Assembly (NCBI RefSeq): GCF_022809095.1
Contig: NZ_JALAZE010000011.1
Location: 1-64,000, forward strand
Length of the DNA stretch: 64,000 nt
Direction: 5' to 3'
Origin: Bacillus kexueae
Lineage (GTDB): Bacteria > Bacillota > Bacilli > Bacillales > Aeribacillaceae
Positions 24,266-33,376 of this stretch are shown piece after piece. The position numbers and the translations under genes are program-made. The notes beneath the pieces are model-generated. The model saw only the letters and a program-made list of their open reading frames with translations, made no database searches and was not told where the DNA came from. Position 1 is the stretch's first letter. Each line of letters starts with the position of its first letter.

Positions 24266-25437
24266 TTCTCTCTCTCCTTCCTCGGTTTTCCGAGAAAGTA
24301 CATCACTTCCTCAAATTCTTGTACAAACTGATCGACATTTGGAACTCCTGTTATATTTTGCAAAACAACTATTTTTCCATCTTGGCGCAATTTCTTCGCT
24401 TCCTCGAATGCTTCCATGCGTTGTTCTTCACTAAAGATAATTCCATATTTCCTTACCGTTGTTCCCATCTTGCCTAACGCGAGCAACAATCGATCTAAGC
24501 GAATAGCAAACCCTGTCGCGGGGGCGGAGCAATCAAATTTTCTTAGTAATTCATCATACCTTCCACCGTTTCCAACAGGTGATCCAACATTTGCTGCATA
24601 CACTTCAAACAAAATGCCTGTATAGTAGCTCATATGCTGAACTGTATTCAGCTCTAGCTTCACAAACGATTCAACTTGAAAGGCTTCTAACTGCTTCCAC
24701 AAGTTTTGAAGCTCTACAAGTGCTCTTTTTCCTTTTTCCGAATCAACAATCTCCATTGCTTCTTCTGCTTTTTCTATTCCTCCCCTTAATGTCAACACAC
24801 GCAATAAACGATCTTTATCTATTTGGGAAAGAGGTAACGACTTGACATGCTCACGGTATCCGACAACATTTTTCTCATATAAGAACTGCATTAACTCAGT
24901 TGAGCGTTCTTTATTTCCTAATATTTCTTCAAACAGAGCTTGTATAAATTGCATATGCCCGATGGAGATTTTAAAGTGCGTTAATCCGACAGATTGCAAC
25001 GTCGACACCATAATCGCTATCACTTCGGCATCCGCACTCGTTGTTCCATCTCCAATCAATTCAATTCCGACTTGTTCAAACTCTGCAGGACGCCCTCCCT
25101 CATGATGCTGAGCTCGGAACACATTCGCTCCATATGCTAAACGTAAAGGGCCCATTTTTTTATACAATTGGGAGGCAGCCACTCTAGCAATCGGTGCAGT
25201 CATATCTGGTCGAAGCACTAGCGTCTGTCCTTGTTGATCTAAAAGTTTGAACAGCTGACTCTCAAGGATGGCTGACTGCACGCCAACTGTTTCATAAAAT
25301 TCTAAAGTAGGAGTCGCAAGCATGTCATATCCCCATCTCTCGATTTCCTTCACCATGTCATCTCGAACATCCCTTTTAGATGTATATAAACTCGGTAATG
25401 TATCCCGCATTCCTAGCGGCTTTTCAAACATGCGCAC
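24262..25437 (-). CDS. hisZ: ATP phosphoribosyltransferase regulatory subunit
   Basis: Histidyl-tRNA synthetase paralogue that activates short HisG and senses histidine. 391 residues, the B. subtilis length, without the anticodon-binding domain of true HisRS. Class II motif 2-like [20 protein letters not shown] and the motif 3-like [12 protein letters not shown] are visible. GTG at 25437 is seven bases after GGGGTGA; an ATG two codons later is possible. First gene of hisZGDBHAFI. Confidence 0.95.
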   Translation of the reverse strand: MRMFEKPLGMRDTLPSLYTSKRDVRDDMVKEIERWGYDMLATPTLEFYETVGVQSAILESQLFKLLDQQGQTLVLRPDMTAPIARVAASQLYKKMGPLRLAYGANVFRAQHHEGGRPAEFEQVGIELIGDGTTSADAEVIAIMVSTLQSVGLTHFKISIGHMQFIQALFEEILGNKERSTELMQFLYEKNVVGYREHVKSLPLSQIDKDRLLRVLTLRGGIEKAEEAMEIVDSEKGKRALVELQNLWKQLEAFQVESFVKLELNTVQHMSYYTGILFEVYAANVGSPVGNGGRYDELLRKFDCSAPATGFAIRLDRLLLALGKMGTTVRKYGIIFSEEQRMEAFEEAKKLRQDGKIVVLQNITGVPNVDQFVQEFEEVMYFLGKPRKEREK

Positions 25438-25477
25438 TTTTTCGTCACCCCAAAATACTTTAATTCGCTAATATGCT

Positions 25478-25505
25478 ACCATACTACCAAAATAAAGGTT
25501 GTCAA
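25478..25505 (-). promoter_or_regulatory. Sigma-A promoter of the his operon
   Basis: A perfect TTGACA (25500-25505), 16 bases and TATGGT (25478-25483) on the minus strand, about 40 bp upstream of hisZ. The short leader leaves no room for a T-box or histidine-rich leader peptide, so control is probably by a protein or by feedback. Confidence 0.8.
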
Positions 25506-25618
25506 TCAATCCTTAACTATCAAATTTTTAATTATTGTCCGAAAATTTTAAGTGGTTACTAGTAAATTACACATACCTCATAAAAATCCTTCATTAAATT
25601 CTTCTTCAAATTGGCATA

Positions 25619-25730
25619 AGAAAAGCGCAAAGCGACCCGAGCTGATGGCTCTTGGAGCTAGACACCAAAAAAACGGTAAAGAGAATACTTTAGCACTTTA
25701 TTGAACTTAAACTTTCTGTAACAATAAAAA
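25619..25730 (+). repeat. Dispersed repeat family B, copy 2 (internally deleted)
   Basis: Same ends as copy 1, but the block between two AAGCG microrepeats is missing, so GCAAAGCG runs directly into ACCCGAGC. This is the expected product of slippage or recombination at the 5-bp repeat. The right edge again abuts the T-tail of a minus-strand terminator (yvoF). Confidence 0.88.
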
Positions 25731-25754
25731 AGTGAGCGATGGCATTCGCTCACT
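25731..25754 (-). terminator. yvoF terminator
   Basis: AGTGAGCGA and TCGCTCACT form a perfect 9-bp stem with a six-T tail on the minus strand. The stem overlaps the yvoF stop codon. Confidence 0.92.
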
Positions 25755-26256
25755 TCTGTCTATTTTCCATTTGTTCTTTCGTGTAGATTACCTGCATCGG
25801 ATTTCCACCAACAAAATATCCAGCAGGAACATCTTTATGTACGACTGTTCCCGCTGCGACTACTGCTCCGTCTCCAATTGTGACACCTGGTAAAATGGTG
25901 CTGTTAGCTCCAATCATCACTTCATCACCAATGATGACATCTCCGATACGATATTCCTTCACTAAATATTCATGCGCTAAAATGGTTGAGTTGTAACCAA
26001 TGATCGTGTTTCGACCAATTTTAATACGCTCTGGAAACATAATATCTACCATGACCATAAAAGCAAGTGAAGAATACGGTCCAATGTCCATTTTTAAACA
26101 TGTACGATAAAGCCAATTTTTCATCGCCATAAAGGGAACAAAACGACCAATCATAATGATGATGACATTTTTGAATACTTTCCAAAAAGAAACCGTCTTA
26201 TAAATTTGCCAAAGAGAATTCGGTCCTGATATCGGAAATCGATCCGTTCTTCGCAA
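25750..26256 (-). CDS. yvoF: Left-handed beta-helix acyltransferase (YvoF-like)
   Basis: Putative O-acetyltransferase with hexapeptide repeats; acceptor unknown. 168 residues. After an N-terminal helix (about 20-45) the repeats IGRNTIIGYNSTI, IGDVIIGDEVMIGANSTILPGVTIGDGAVVAAG form the beta helix, followed by the family end VPAGYFVGGNP. The start is a TTG at 26256 with GGAG nine bases upstream. It follows the ppaX stop by one base, in the hprK operon. Confidence 0.88.
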   Translation of the reverse strand: MRRTDRFPISGPNSLWQIYKTVSFWKVFKNVIIIMIGRFVPFMAMKNWLYRTCLKMDIGPYSSLAFMVMVDIMFPERIKIGRNTIIGYNSTILAHEYLVKEYRIGDVIIGDEVMIGANSTILPGVTIGDGAVVAAGTVVHKDVPAGYFVGGNPMQVIYTKEQMENRQK

Positions 26257-26257
26257 A

Positions 26258-26899
26258 TTATTCCGCTCCTAAAATTGGCAGGAGATCACTCATTTTTTCC
26301 AAAACGAAGTCTGGCTCATGCGAGCGAATATATGCTTCCCCTTTCACACTCCATGCCACGCCAGCTGTTTTGGTTCCCGCATTTTTTCCTGCCTCAATAT
26401 CATGAACATTGTCACCAACCATAATGGTTTCTTCTGGACTTGCTTTTAATAGTTCCAGTGCCTTTTCAATCGGTTCTGGATGAGGTTTCGCGTTTTCCAC
26501 ATCATCTAATGTCACGACAACATCAAAGAATTGATCAAGCTTTGTTAATTTCAAACCCATATTGACAGTTTGACGAATTTTCGTTGTCACAATCCCGAGT
26601 TTATATCCTTTTTCATGAAGCGTTTTAACCGTTTCATAAACCGTATCGAATTCTTTTACGAGCACATCATGCTGCTCGTGGTTAAACTTTCTATACGTTT
26701 GAACCATTTCTTCCAATCGGTCTTTATCAAGCTTTTCAAATGAGTCGTGAAGTGGGGGACCAATGAAAGCAAGCACATCTTCGCGCGTGTATTGACCTGG
26801 AAAATAGTGCTCTAATGTATGCATAAACGATTCAATGATTAAATCATTTGTGTTAATGAGTGTTCCATCTAAATCAAATAAAAGCGTATTAATTTTCAT
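26258..26899 (-). CDS. ppaX: Pyrophosphatase PpaX (HAD family)
   Basis: Hydrolyses the pyrophosphate released when HprK phosphorylase dephosphorylates P-Ser-HPr (known in B. subtilis). The ATG at 26899 follows AAAGGAGC and gives 213 residues. HAD motif I is D9-L-D11-G-T, motif II TTKIRQT, then NAKPHPEP and motif [17 protein letters not shown]. It overlaps yvoD by 11 bp. Context in the hprK operon supports the assignment over a generic phosphoglycolate phosphatase. Confidence 0.93.
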   Translation of the reverse strand: MKINTLLFDLDGTLINTNDLIIESFMHTLEHYFPGQYTREDVLAFIGPPLHDSFEKLDKDRLEEMVQTYRKFNHEQHDVLVKEFDTVYETVKTLHEKGYKLGIVTTKIRQTVNMGLKLTKLDQFFDVVVTLDDVENAKPHPEPIEKALELLKASPEETIMVGDNVHDIEAGKNAGTKTAGVAWSVKGEAYIRSHEPDFVLEKMSDLLPILGAE

Positions 26900-27836
26900 A
26901 AGCTGCTCCTTTCCTCGTTGAAACCTTAGCATCTTCTTTCCACATAAAGCTTATCAAAACCGTTAAAAATATCGCTGTGAACAGCCGAATTAGAAGAAGA
27001 GGGATAACCGGAATTCCTAACGGTACAAAGATTAGCGTATCTTCGACAACAGCATGACAAGCTACCAGAAAGATAAAAGCGAGTGTTAAATCTCGTTTAC
27101 TCACTCCATCTTCTTTTACCGCTTGAATCATGACACCTGCTCCATATGCAAGGCCTATTGTTAATCCAGCCACGAGTGTCATGGAAGTATTCTCCTTCAT
27201 TCCAAGTAATCTCGTAACGGGCGCCATCCATTTCGAGAATACTTGAAGCCATCCACGATCCTTCATAATCTGGATGACAATCATCAAAGGAATGACAATA
27301 AGGGCAAGTTGTAACACTCCTAAAGATGCTTTTTCGATACCGTCGAACACAATTGGCCAAAAGCCAGATATCGATTCATCTGTCGATGCGATGAAACCAT
27401 ACTTTGCAACCTCGCTTCCTCCTTGCCAAAGGAAGTTAATGATAATGGCAGAGAAAGTGGCCAACCCAACCCGGACAAGGAGAATGACCCACATTTTAAT
27501 CCCTACTTTACTCGCGACGGTCGATTCAATGATTAAATTGTGCGAGAACGAAAGCATCACCGCTAAAATAAACACTTCTTTCACCGTTAACTCAAGAGAA
27601 AGAATCGCACCAATTCCGGCATACAAGTTTAAAAAGTTACCTAATACAAGCGGAATGGCAGCATCTCCCCTTAATCCAAAAACACCCATAGCTGGGGTTA
27701 TGAACTCAATAATCCAGTCAAGGATCCATGTATGTTGCAAGATGGATACCAATAATGTAATAGGGAAAATTACCTTCCCAAGCGTCCACGTTGTTTGAAG
27801 GCCAACTCGAAGTCCTTGCTTCAAGCTCTCTCTCAT
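26889..27836 (-). CDS. yvoD: Gate-domain membrane protein YvoD
   Basis: Integral membrane protein with two nucleoside-recognition (Gate) domains; substrate unknown. The ATG at 27836 follows GGAAGGAGAGG and gives 315 residues. About eight hydrophobic segments are seen, with repeat-like [23 protein letters not shown] and [20 protein letters not shown] blocks. Located between lgt and ppaX exactly as in B. subtilis. Confidence 0.88.
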   Translation of the reverse strand: MRESLKQGLRVGLQTTWTLGKVIFPITLLVSILQHTWILDWIIEFITPAMGVFGLRGDAAIPLVLGNFLNLYAGIGAILSLELTVKEVFILAVMLSFSHNLIIESTVASKVGIKMWVILLVRVGLATFSAIIINFLWQGGSEVAKYGFIASTDESISGFWPIVFDGIEKASLGVLQLALIVIPLMIVIQIMKDRGWLQVFSKWMAPVTRLLGMKENTSMTLVAGLTIGLAYGAGVMIQAVKEDGVSKRDLTLAFIFLVACHAVVEDTLIFVPLGIPVIPLLLIRLFTAIFLTVLISFMWKEDAKVSTRKGAAYEN

Positions 27837-27872
27837 ATTCACCCTCTCCTTCCACGAAAACACCTTCCGCTT

Positions 27873-28685
27873 TTAGGCATCAAGGTATCGTTCGTTCGCC
27901 ATTCCCATTTTTCGACGGATAAAAATAACAGCTACTGCGGCCACTACAAGAACAATTGAAATCACTTGTGCCACCCGCAAATATTCCGTCAGCATGAGGC
28001 TATCCGTTCGCAATCCTTCTATGAAGAAGCGTCCTACCGAATACCATATAACGTATGATAAAAACAATTCACCTTGACGTAAATTAACGCGGCGAAGAAA
28101 TAGAAGTAACGCAAATCCGGCAAAGTTCCAAAGAGACTCATATAAAAACGTCGGATGATAGTACTGTCCGTTAATATACATTTGGTTCACAATGAATTCT
28201 GGCAAGAACAGACCTTCAAGAAATTCTCTTGTCACCGGACCACCATGAGCTTCTTGGTTCATAAAGTTTCCCCATCGTCCAATCGCTTGCCCTAAAATAA
28301 TACTTGGGGCAGCTATATCAGCGAGCTTCCAAAACGACAACCCTTTTATTTTGGCAAACACATATCCCGTAATAACAGCAGCAATCAATCCTCCGTGAAT
28401 CGCCAACCCACCTTGCCAAATTTTTGGGATATCCGCTAGATTTTGTGAATAGTAATCCCATTGAAAAATAACATAATACGTCCGTGCACCAACGATTGCT
28501 AATGGTAAAGCAATTAATACGAGGTCGACAAAAGTGTCTTTATGAAGCCCCCGCCTTTCGCTTTCTTTAGTAGCTAGCCATAGACCGAGTAGCGCCCCAA
28601 AGCCGATAATTAACCCATACCAATAAACTTGAATCGGGCCTAAATCAAAAGCGACTCGGCTTAACGGTTGAATAGTCGATTCCAT
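27873..28685 (-). CDS. lgt: Prolipoprotein diacylglyceryl transferase
   Basis: Membrane enzyme that adds diacylglycerol to the lipobox cysteine of prelipoproteins. 270 residues with about seven membrane segments. The Lgt signature [14 protein letters not shown] is near residue 137, with the essential [12 protein letters not shown] near residue 95. Several lipoproteins in this window (57540, 56668, 61727) would be substrates. In operon hprK-lgt-yvoD-ppaX-yvoF. Confidence 0.97.
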   Translation of the reverse strand: MESTIQPLSRVAFDLGPIQVYWYGLIIGFGALLGLWLATKESERRGLHKDTFVDLVLIALPLAIVGARTYYVIFQWDYYSQNLADIPKIWQGGLAIHGGLIAAVITGYVFAKIKGLSFWKLADIAAPSIILGQAIGRWGNFMNQEAHGGPVTREFLEGLFLPEFIVNQMYINGQYYHPTFLYESLWNFAGFALLLFLRRVNLRQGELFLSYVIWYSVGRFFIEGLRTDSLMLTEYLRVAQVISIVLVVAAVAVIFIRRKMGMANERYLDA

Positions 28686-28707
28686 GTTCTAATACTCCTC
28701 TCTCGGA

Positions 28708-29643
28708 TTATTGAAAGTCCTCATTATCTTCTTCAATGACATGGGCGAGTTTGTTCGTGAATTGTTCAGCGGCATTATAGCCCATTTGTTTTAAGCGGAA
28801 GTTCATAGCTGCCACTTCAATAATGACGGCTAAGTTACGACCTGGTCGGACAGGTACCGTTAAACGCGTAATTTCCGTATCAAGAATTTTCATTTTTTCT
28901 TCCTCTAGTCCGAGTCGATCATATTGCTTTTTTTGATCCCATAATTCTAAATTGATGACGAGTGTGATGCGTTTATAGTTTCGTACCGCCCCCGCTCCAA
29001 AAAGCGTCATAACATCGATAATCCCTAATCCACGTATTTCTAATAAGTGACGTATGAGTTCTGGGGCATTTCCAATCAATGTATCTTGGTCCTCTTGACG
29101 AATTTCCACGCAATCATCTGCGACAAGACGATGTCCTCTCTTTACAAGTTCGAGCGCTGTTTCACTTTTCCCCACGCCACTTTTTCCTGTAATTAACACA
29201 CCTACGCCATAAATATCGACTAATACGCCATGTACAGCAGTCGTTGGTGCTAATTTACTTTCAAGAAAGTTCGTTAAGCGACTTGCAAGACGTGTCGTTT
29301 TCATCGGTGATCGTAATAACGGAACTTTTGTTTCTTCTGAAGCATCAATCAACTCTTGTGGAACGTCCATATTACGCGAGATGATAATGGCTGGCGTTGC
29401 TTCCGTACATAACTCTGCCATCCGATCACGTTTTTCTTGTTCGGATAACCGCTCAAAAAACGAAAGCTCCGTCATCCCTAAAATCTGTACACGCTCCTTC
29501 GGATAATAAGTAAAGAAGCCTGCCATTTCTAAACCCGGTCGTGATAAATCACTCGTTGTAATCGGACGACTGATTCCTTCTTCTCCACTAATCACTTCTA
29601 ATTGAAATTTATCAATAATATCTTTCGTACGTACTTTTAACAC
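28708..29643 (-). CDS. hprK: HPr kinase/phosphorylase
   Basis: Phosphorylates Ser46 of HPr and Crh in response to fructose-bisphosphate, and reverses it with phosphate, giving carbon catabolite repression. The GTG at 29643 follows GAAGGAGGG at ideal distance and gives 311 residues; a longer frame would place the Shine-Dalgarno inside the coding region. Walker A GKSGVGKS is residues 153-160 and the HPrK signature [19 protein letters not shown] about 203-221. First gene of its operon. Confidence 0.97.
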   Translation of the reverse strand: MLKVRTKDIIDKFQLEVISGEEGISRPITTSDLSRPGLEMAGFFTYYPKERVQILGMTELSFFERLSEQEKRDRMAELCTEATPAIIISRNMDVPQELIDASEETKVPLLRSPMKTTRLASRLTNFLESKLAPTTAVHGVLVDIYGVGVLITGKSGVGKSETALELVKRGHRLVADDCVEIRQEDQDTLIGNAPELIRHLLEIRGLGIIDVMTLFGAGAVRNYKRITLVINLELWDQKKQYDRLGLEEEKMKILDTEITRLTVPVRPGRNLAVIIEVAAMNFRLKQMGYNAAEQFTNKLAHVIEEDNEDFQ

Positions 29644-29703
29644 GTAAAATCCCTCCTTCAAACGAAGCTATCACCTTATGTATCGGTCCAAGCATCCTTC
29701 CTT

Positions 29704-29734
29704 ATTGTAGCACTTTTCCAACTAGACCAAAACT
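29704..29734 (-). promoter_or_regulatory. Candidate hprK promoter (extended -10)
   Basis: TG-C-TACAAT (TACAAT at 29704-29709) on the minus strand with a weak TTTTGG about 17 bases upstream. A perfect 9-bp hairpin TGAATGAAT/ATTCATTCA follows at 29739-29763. The rest of the 317-bp gap before 29960 shows only a CTCCGGGATG..CCGTGCGG stretch resembling degraded dispersed repeat, and the phosphoesterase terminator. Confidence 0.6.
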
Positions 29735-29924
29735 TAAATGAATGAATGCTCTTGATTCATTCAACTAGAAAGGATCTATGCTAAAAGGTTGTTTGTTCAG
29801 AGTCATTTTAAAGCGACTTGACTCCGGGATGTAGAAGACCCCGTTGTAACACGCCGAGAAATCGACTTCCTCCGTGCGGAATGCAATAGGTATATTTTAA
29901 ACAATGGTTATAGCCAACAAAAAA

Positions 29925-29955
29925 GAGAGTTCGCCTATATCAGATGCGAACGCTC
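29925..29955 (-). terminator. Terminator of the metallophosphoesterase gene
   Basis: GAGaGTTCGC pairs with GCGAACgCTC, with T-runs on both strands (AAAAAA at 29919-29924, TTTTT at 29957), so it can act in both directions. Confidence 0.85.
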
Positions 29956-29960
29956 CTTTT

Positions 29961-30935
29961 TCACTTTGATAAATCAATCCAAAACTCATCCTTGCCAGGA
30001 TATTTAAAGGGAGAGTAATAATAATATTGATCAAGATAAGGAGAATACGTACGTACATAGATTAGATCACTTTCAGGATAATAATGGAGTAACCGTAAAA
30101 AACCTTGTCCCCCTTCAGGTGCTCCTTGATAATCAGCTAGTATTTCATAGACCGATCGGTCCGGTGAACCATCTTTGTCATCGTCTATTTCCGTTACAAT
30201 ATGTTCGCTATCATCATAATGGCCACTTAAAACGACCCTTACATTTTCATTCTTCTTGACTACTTCGTTAAAAATACGCTTTCCTTCAAAAGTGCGTCGC
30301 TTACTTTTATGTAAATATTTGTGGAAAGCGAGAACTGCCACTTTATCTTGATGCTCTGCTAACACATGATTCATCCATTCAATTTCTTTTTCTGCAATAT
30401 CCCATCCCATATATAAAAAGATAAACGGCTGATTTCCAATCTCCATTACATCATAATGACCGCGGTTATTTTGATACGATGCTTGATAATAAGGTTGATG
30501 TATAAATCGCCTCTCACCAAAGTAAAAAGCGAATTTTTCGTAGGACTTCCCTTTCACTAAATCGTGATTACCAGCTAACACGCCATAAGGAATTTGTTGC
30601 TTTTCCAATTGCTTGAACATATGACTCGCACGCAACCATTGAATTTTTTTAGAGGCATTATTAACTATATCCCCCGTATGAATAACATACCGAATATTCC
30701 ACACTTTCCGATTTTGTATAATCCAATTAATTTGATGTTGAAAAATATGGGGATACCGTTCGGCATAATATTGCGTATCAGAAAGCCAAACGATCGTTTC
30801 GAAATTAGAGTGACTCGCTTCCGTTGAAACCGCACTCACTTCGACCGCTTCCCACTGATACTCACTAACATTTAGCGAAAATGATAACAATAGGATCATT
30901 ACTACATTCACAGTTACTCGCAACGAGTAATTCAT
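29961..30935 (-). CDS. Secreted calcineurin-like metallophosphoesterase
   Basis: Predicted extracytoplasmic phosphoesterase; substrate unknown. The ATG at 30935 after AGGTGAT gives 324 residues. An N-terminal hydrophobic segment (about 6-23) looks like a signal peptide. Metallophosphatase motifs follow in order: D53-x-Q (LSDTQYY), G88-D89-I-V-N-N, G122-N-H-D and GHYDD near residue 240. A DDDKDGSPDRSVYE loop resembles an EF-hand calcium site inserted after the last motif. Not part of the B. subtilis gene order here. Confidence 0.85.
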   Translation of the reverse strand: MNYSLRVTVNVVMILLLSFSLNVSEYQWEAVEVSAVSTEASHSNFETIVWLSDTQYYAERYPHIFQHQINWIIQNRKVWNIRYVIHTGDIVNNASKKIQWLRASHMFKQLEKQQIPYGVLAGNHDLVKGKSYEKFAFYFGERRFIHQPYYQASYQNNRGHYDVMEIGNQPFIFLYMGWDIAEKEIEWMNHVLAEHQDKVAVLAFHKYLHKSKRRTFEGKRIFNEVVKKNENVRVVLSGHYDDSEHIVTEIDDDKDGSPDRSVYEILADYQGAPEGGQGFLRLLHYYPESDLIYVRTYSPYLDQYYYYSPFKYPGKDEFWIDLSK

Positions 30936-31012
30936 GGACATCACCTAACGTTATCATTTCCCATATATACCCATAATATGTTTGATTCTTTCGTAAGAGT
31001 TGTCTGTTCATC

Positions 31013-31040
31013 AAAAAAAGATTCCTGTCATTTAGGAACC
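31013..31040 (-). terminator. Bidirectional terminator in the 30936-31215 gap
   Basis: GATTCCT (31020-31026) and AGGAACC (31034-31040) form a 7-bp stem with one G-U pair, with seven T on the minus strand (31013-31019) and TTTT on plus. It probably ends the yvlABCD message. A second A/T-flanked element with two direct AATCCGGAA copies lies at 31145-31199. No gene is seen in the gap. Confidence 0.7.
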
Positions 31041-31215
31041 TTTTATGGAACAGAAATATAGGGATTTCATTAAAGCGTAAGGCTCATTTGCAAACTAGCA
31101 AAGCTCTCCACAGAACGCCGTATGAAGGACGAGGAGGCGCAAAAAATCCGGAAAGGTATTTATCACTCAAAAAGACCAGTTCTCAACGTAATCCGGAATT
31201 TTTTTCAATATAAAT

Positions 31216-31584
31216 TTACCTTTTTTTCTCACGCAAAGGTTCAATGATCACTTTATCAATCATGATATTTAAAAGCGAGATAAAAATTGAAGCTAGAATA
31301 GCCGTTCCGAAACCATCAATTTGGAACGCATCCCCCATAATGCCTTCCGCAATCATTAACGTAATGGCATTCACGACGAAAAGAAATAATCCGAAAGTCA
31401 GCACTGTTACAGGAAGCGTTAAAATGATTAAAAACGGCTTTACAAACACGTTTAATATCGACAAAAGTAAACTTGCTACAATGGCTGCTCCCACTCCACT
31501 TAAATAAAAGGAATCGAAGTAGCCTGCGACAACGATTAACACGATTGCATTAATGACGACATTGATTATCCACCTAGTCATCAT
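31216..31584 (-). CDS. yvlD: YvlD, four-helix membrane protein (phage-holin-like family)
   Basis: 122 residues with four hydrophobic segments (about 5-25, 30-55, 60-85, 95-115) separated by short polar loops. This is the layout of the YvlD/mycobacterial membrane family. Function unknown. It overlaps yvlC by 11 bp and is the last gene of the sigma-W-type yvl operon. Confidence 0.88.
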   Translation of the reverse strand: MMTRWIINVVINAIVLIVVAGYFDSFYLSGVGAAIVASLLLSILNVFVKPFLIILTLPVTVLTFGLFLFVVNAITLMIAEGIMGDAFQIDGFGTAILASIFISLLNIMIDKVIIEPLREKKR

Positions 31585-31783
31585 CCCACACTCCGCTTTT
31601 TTCTTCAGGGATTAACAAGTACGCAGCACCATATATGAGAGCCATTGGAAAAATAGATGTGACCACAAGTAAAATAATAAACACGAGACGGACAACAGAA
31701 GGATCCACCCCAAAGTATTGAGCAATTCCACCTAAAACTCCACCCAATCGTTTATTTGATTGAGAGCGATATAAACGTCGCAT
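31574..31783 (-). CDS. yvlC: PspC-domain protein YvlC
   Basis: 69 residues. PspC signature: basic N-terminus RRLYRSQSNKRLGGVLGGIAQYFGVDPSVVRL, then one long hydrophobic segment (about 34-58). Related to phage-shock protein C of envelope stress; in B. subtilis it belongs to the sigma-W regulon. Fourteen bp behind yvlB. Confidence 0.92.
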   Translation of the reverse strand: MRRLYRSQSNKRLGGVLGGIAQYFGVDPSVVRLVFIILLVVTSIFPMALIYGAAYLLIPEEKSGVWDDD

Positions 31784-31797
31784 ATCTTTTTCTCCTT

Positions 31798-32886
31798 TTA
31801 CGATAATATAATCAATCCGGTTTTCGCTTCAGCAAATAAAGTGAGTTTCTTTTCTTCTTCACCTTTCACATTAAACCGCATCTCTTTTTGTAGAACATCA
31901 TTTCGTTGGCTTGTAACGACGACAGCTTCTTCATCATAAGAGAACGAACCGAGATGAGATTTAAATTCTCCTATTATATCCATAGTATTTGGCACTTTCA
32001 ACTCAATATTCCCAGTTGTTGTTTTGGCGTATAATGTTTGGCATACAGAGGTTGGTATGGAAACTAGCAGGTTTCCATTAAAGCTTTGAAGGTCTAATTT
32101 TTCTGCTTCTCCATTAATGTCAATCATGCCATTAACTGTTTCAAGCTCTACATGATCATAGGAAAACCCCGTCCACTTTATCTGTCCATTAGCCGTTTCT
32201 AACTCGGCATTTTTTCCTTCAAACCCTTTTAACGAAATCATTCCATTTGCCGTTTTCACTTTTACGTTCTCTACTTTTAACCCTTCCCCTCTAATAGGAC
32301 CATTAAACAGTTTCACTTTTAATGAATTATATAGTTTATTTGGAACATATAGAGTGGCATTGACTTTCAACACCTTTTTGTCGACAAAAAATATAAACCG
32401 CTTCCCTTCCATTTCACATTGAGCGTTTTGTAAAAAGTAATCTCTCGCTTCTTGTTCATCCTCAACCTTATACGCTTTCACATCACATTCAACACGAATA
32501 TCTGATTCGTCCCATGGCTCAATATTGACGTTTCCGTTAACGATATGGACAGAAAGTTCATCGACCTCCAGCTGTTGAAGTTGAAAGATATGTGTAAAAT
32601 GGACAGAAGGGCCAATTGGAATATCAATGTCCATTTCCCTTACCTTTTGGACAGCGGTATCAACTAGATCCAATAATTTAGAAGTGAGGATTGAAACTTT
32701 CGACTGCTTTTTTCCTCCACCTTCCTTCTTTTCCTCAGATAATACTTCAACCGATAAAGCGTTGATTTTCTCTTCCTGACGCTCTCGATATTCCTTTTCT
32801 AATTGTTCAATCAAATTCACCGCTTCATCAGCGCTTAACATACCTTGTTCAACCATCTTTAAAATCTTTTTCCGTTCTTCTTTCAT
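31798..32886 (-). CDS. yvlB: YvlB, SHOCT-like and DUF4097 adhesin-fold protein
   Basis: 362 residues. The N-terminal helical SHOCT-like segment is KKILKMVEQGMLSADEAVNLIEQLEKE (about 6-32). From about residue 110 a repetitive beta domain with recurring NGxI/NGNL steps follows (TANGMISLKGF, TANGQIKWTGF, TVNGMIDINGE, SFNGNLLVSI), the DUF4097 beta-solenoid. The same architecture occurs in enterococcal LiaX, which senses daptomycin. A role in envelope-stress signalling is inferred. Confidence 0.88.
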   Translation of the reverse strand: MKEERKKILKMVEQGMLSADEAVNLIEQLEKEYRERQEEKINALSVEVLSEEKKEGGGKKQSKVSILTSKLLDLVDTAVQKVREMDIDIPIGPSVHFTHIFQLQQLEVDELSVHIVNGNVNIEPWDESDIRVECDVKAYKVEDEQEARDYFLQNAQCEMEGKRFIFFVDKKVLKVNATLYVPNKLYNSLKVKLFNGPIRGEGLKVENVKVKTANGMISLKGFEGKNAELETANGQIKWTGFSYDHVELETVNGMIDINGEAEKLDLQSFNGNLLVSIPTSVCQTLYAKTTTGNIELKVPNTMDIIGEFKSHLGSFSYDEEAVVVTSQRNDVLQKEMRFNVKGEEEKKLTLFAEAKTGLIILS

Positions 32887-32899
32887 TTAAACCCCTCCA

Positions 32900-33214
32900 T
32901 TATTCAGAATGAATCAATACTTTAATTCCTTGAATGACGTTCCAGACGAGAATGATAAAATCAACCAATCCGACAAGTAGAAACAATACGATGATTCCAA
33001 TGCTTAGAGCCGAATTTACAAAGACGGATACTCCAAACATAATGACTAAAATGACGGCCGATAGTGCAGGAATAATATGAGATATGAAGGCTCTTTTCGC
33101 ATGATATTTCACATCATGGTCTGTAGCTACAAAATATACGACGATTGGGAATAAAAACGGAGCAAAAAATAAACTGAAATAAGATAGCGCGTTAAGTATT
33201 TTTTTCATTTCCAC
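32900..33214 (-). CDS. yvlA: YvlA-like DUF4870 membrane protein
   Basis: 104 residues, three hydrophobic segments (about 7-27, 45-65, 70-95) with the DUF4870 features YFSLFFAPFLFPIVVYF and a polar HAKRAF stretch. The start is GTG at 33214; an ATG two codons later is an alternative. First gene of yvlABCD, directly behind the sigma-W-type promoter. Confidence 0.82.
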   Translation of the reverse strand: MEMKKILNALSYFSLFFAPFLFPIVVYFVATDHDVKYHAKRAFISHIIPALSAVILVIMFGVSVFVNSALSIGIIVLFLLVGLVDFIILVWNVIQGIKVLIHSE

Positions 33215-33240
33215 TACTAATCATCTCCTCTGTCTATACT

Positions 33241-33266
33241 TACGAATAGAAAACAAAAAGGTTTCG
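33241..33266 (-). promoter_or_regulatory. Sigma-W-type promoter of yvlABCD
   Basis: CGAAAC (33261-33266), a 16-base spacer and CGTA (33241-33244) on the minus strand. This matches the sigma-W consensus TGAAAC-N16-CGTA apart from one base. It lies about 27 bp before yvlA. The B. subtilis yvlABCD operon is known to be sigma-W dependent. Confidence 0.82.
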
Positions 33267-33317
33267 CTGTTTTTCAGCTCATTAGCTCCATTCTTTTGTA
33301 TTCATTTAGCCTAAAAA

Positions 33318-33357
33318 AGACCCCAAGAATGATGATTTCACAGCATTCTTGGAGTCT
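33318..33357 (-). terminator. uvrA terminator
   Basis: AGACcCCAAGAATG and CATTCTTGGaGTCT form a long stem with one mismatch, with T-runs on both strands. It lies 20 bp after the uvrA stop codon. Confidence 0.93.
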
Positions 33358-33376
33358 TTTTATTACATATATGGAT

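Noticed and set aside
25438-25505. T-box or leader peptide for the his operon
   Set aside because: Only about 40 bp separate the promoter and hisZ; there is no room for a T-box and no histidine codon run.
27274-27798. 174-residue plus-strand ORF
   Set aside because: Lies entirely antisense to yvoD, a clearly conserved gene; no Shine-Dalgarno.
31141-31199. Terminator-like element with two AATCCGGAA copies
   Set aside because: The copies are direct repeats; only TCCGGA can pair, over a 40-base loop, so a functional terminator is doubtful.
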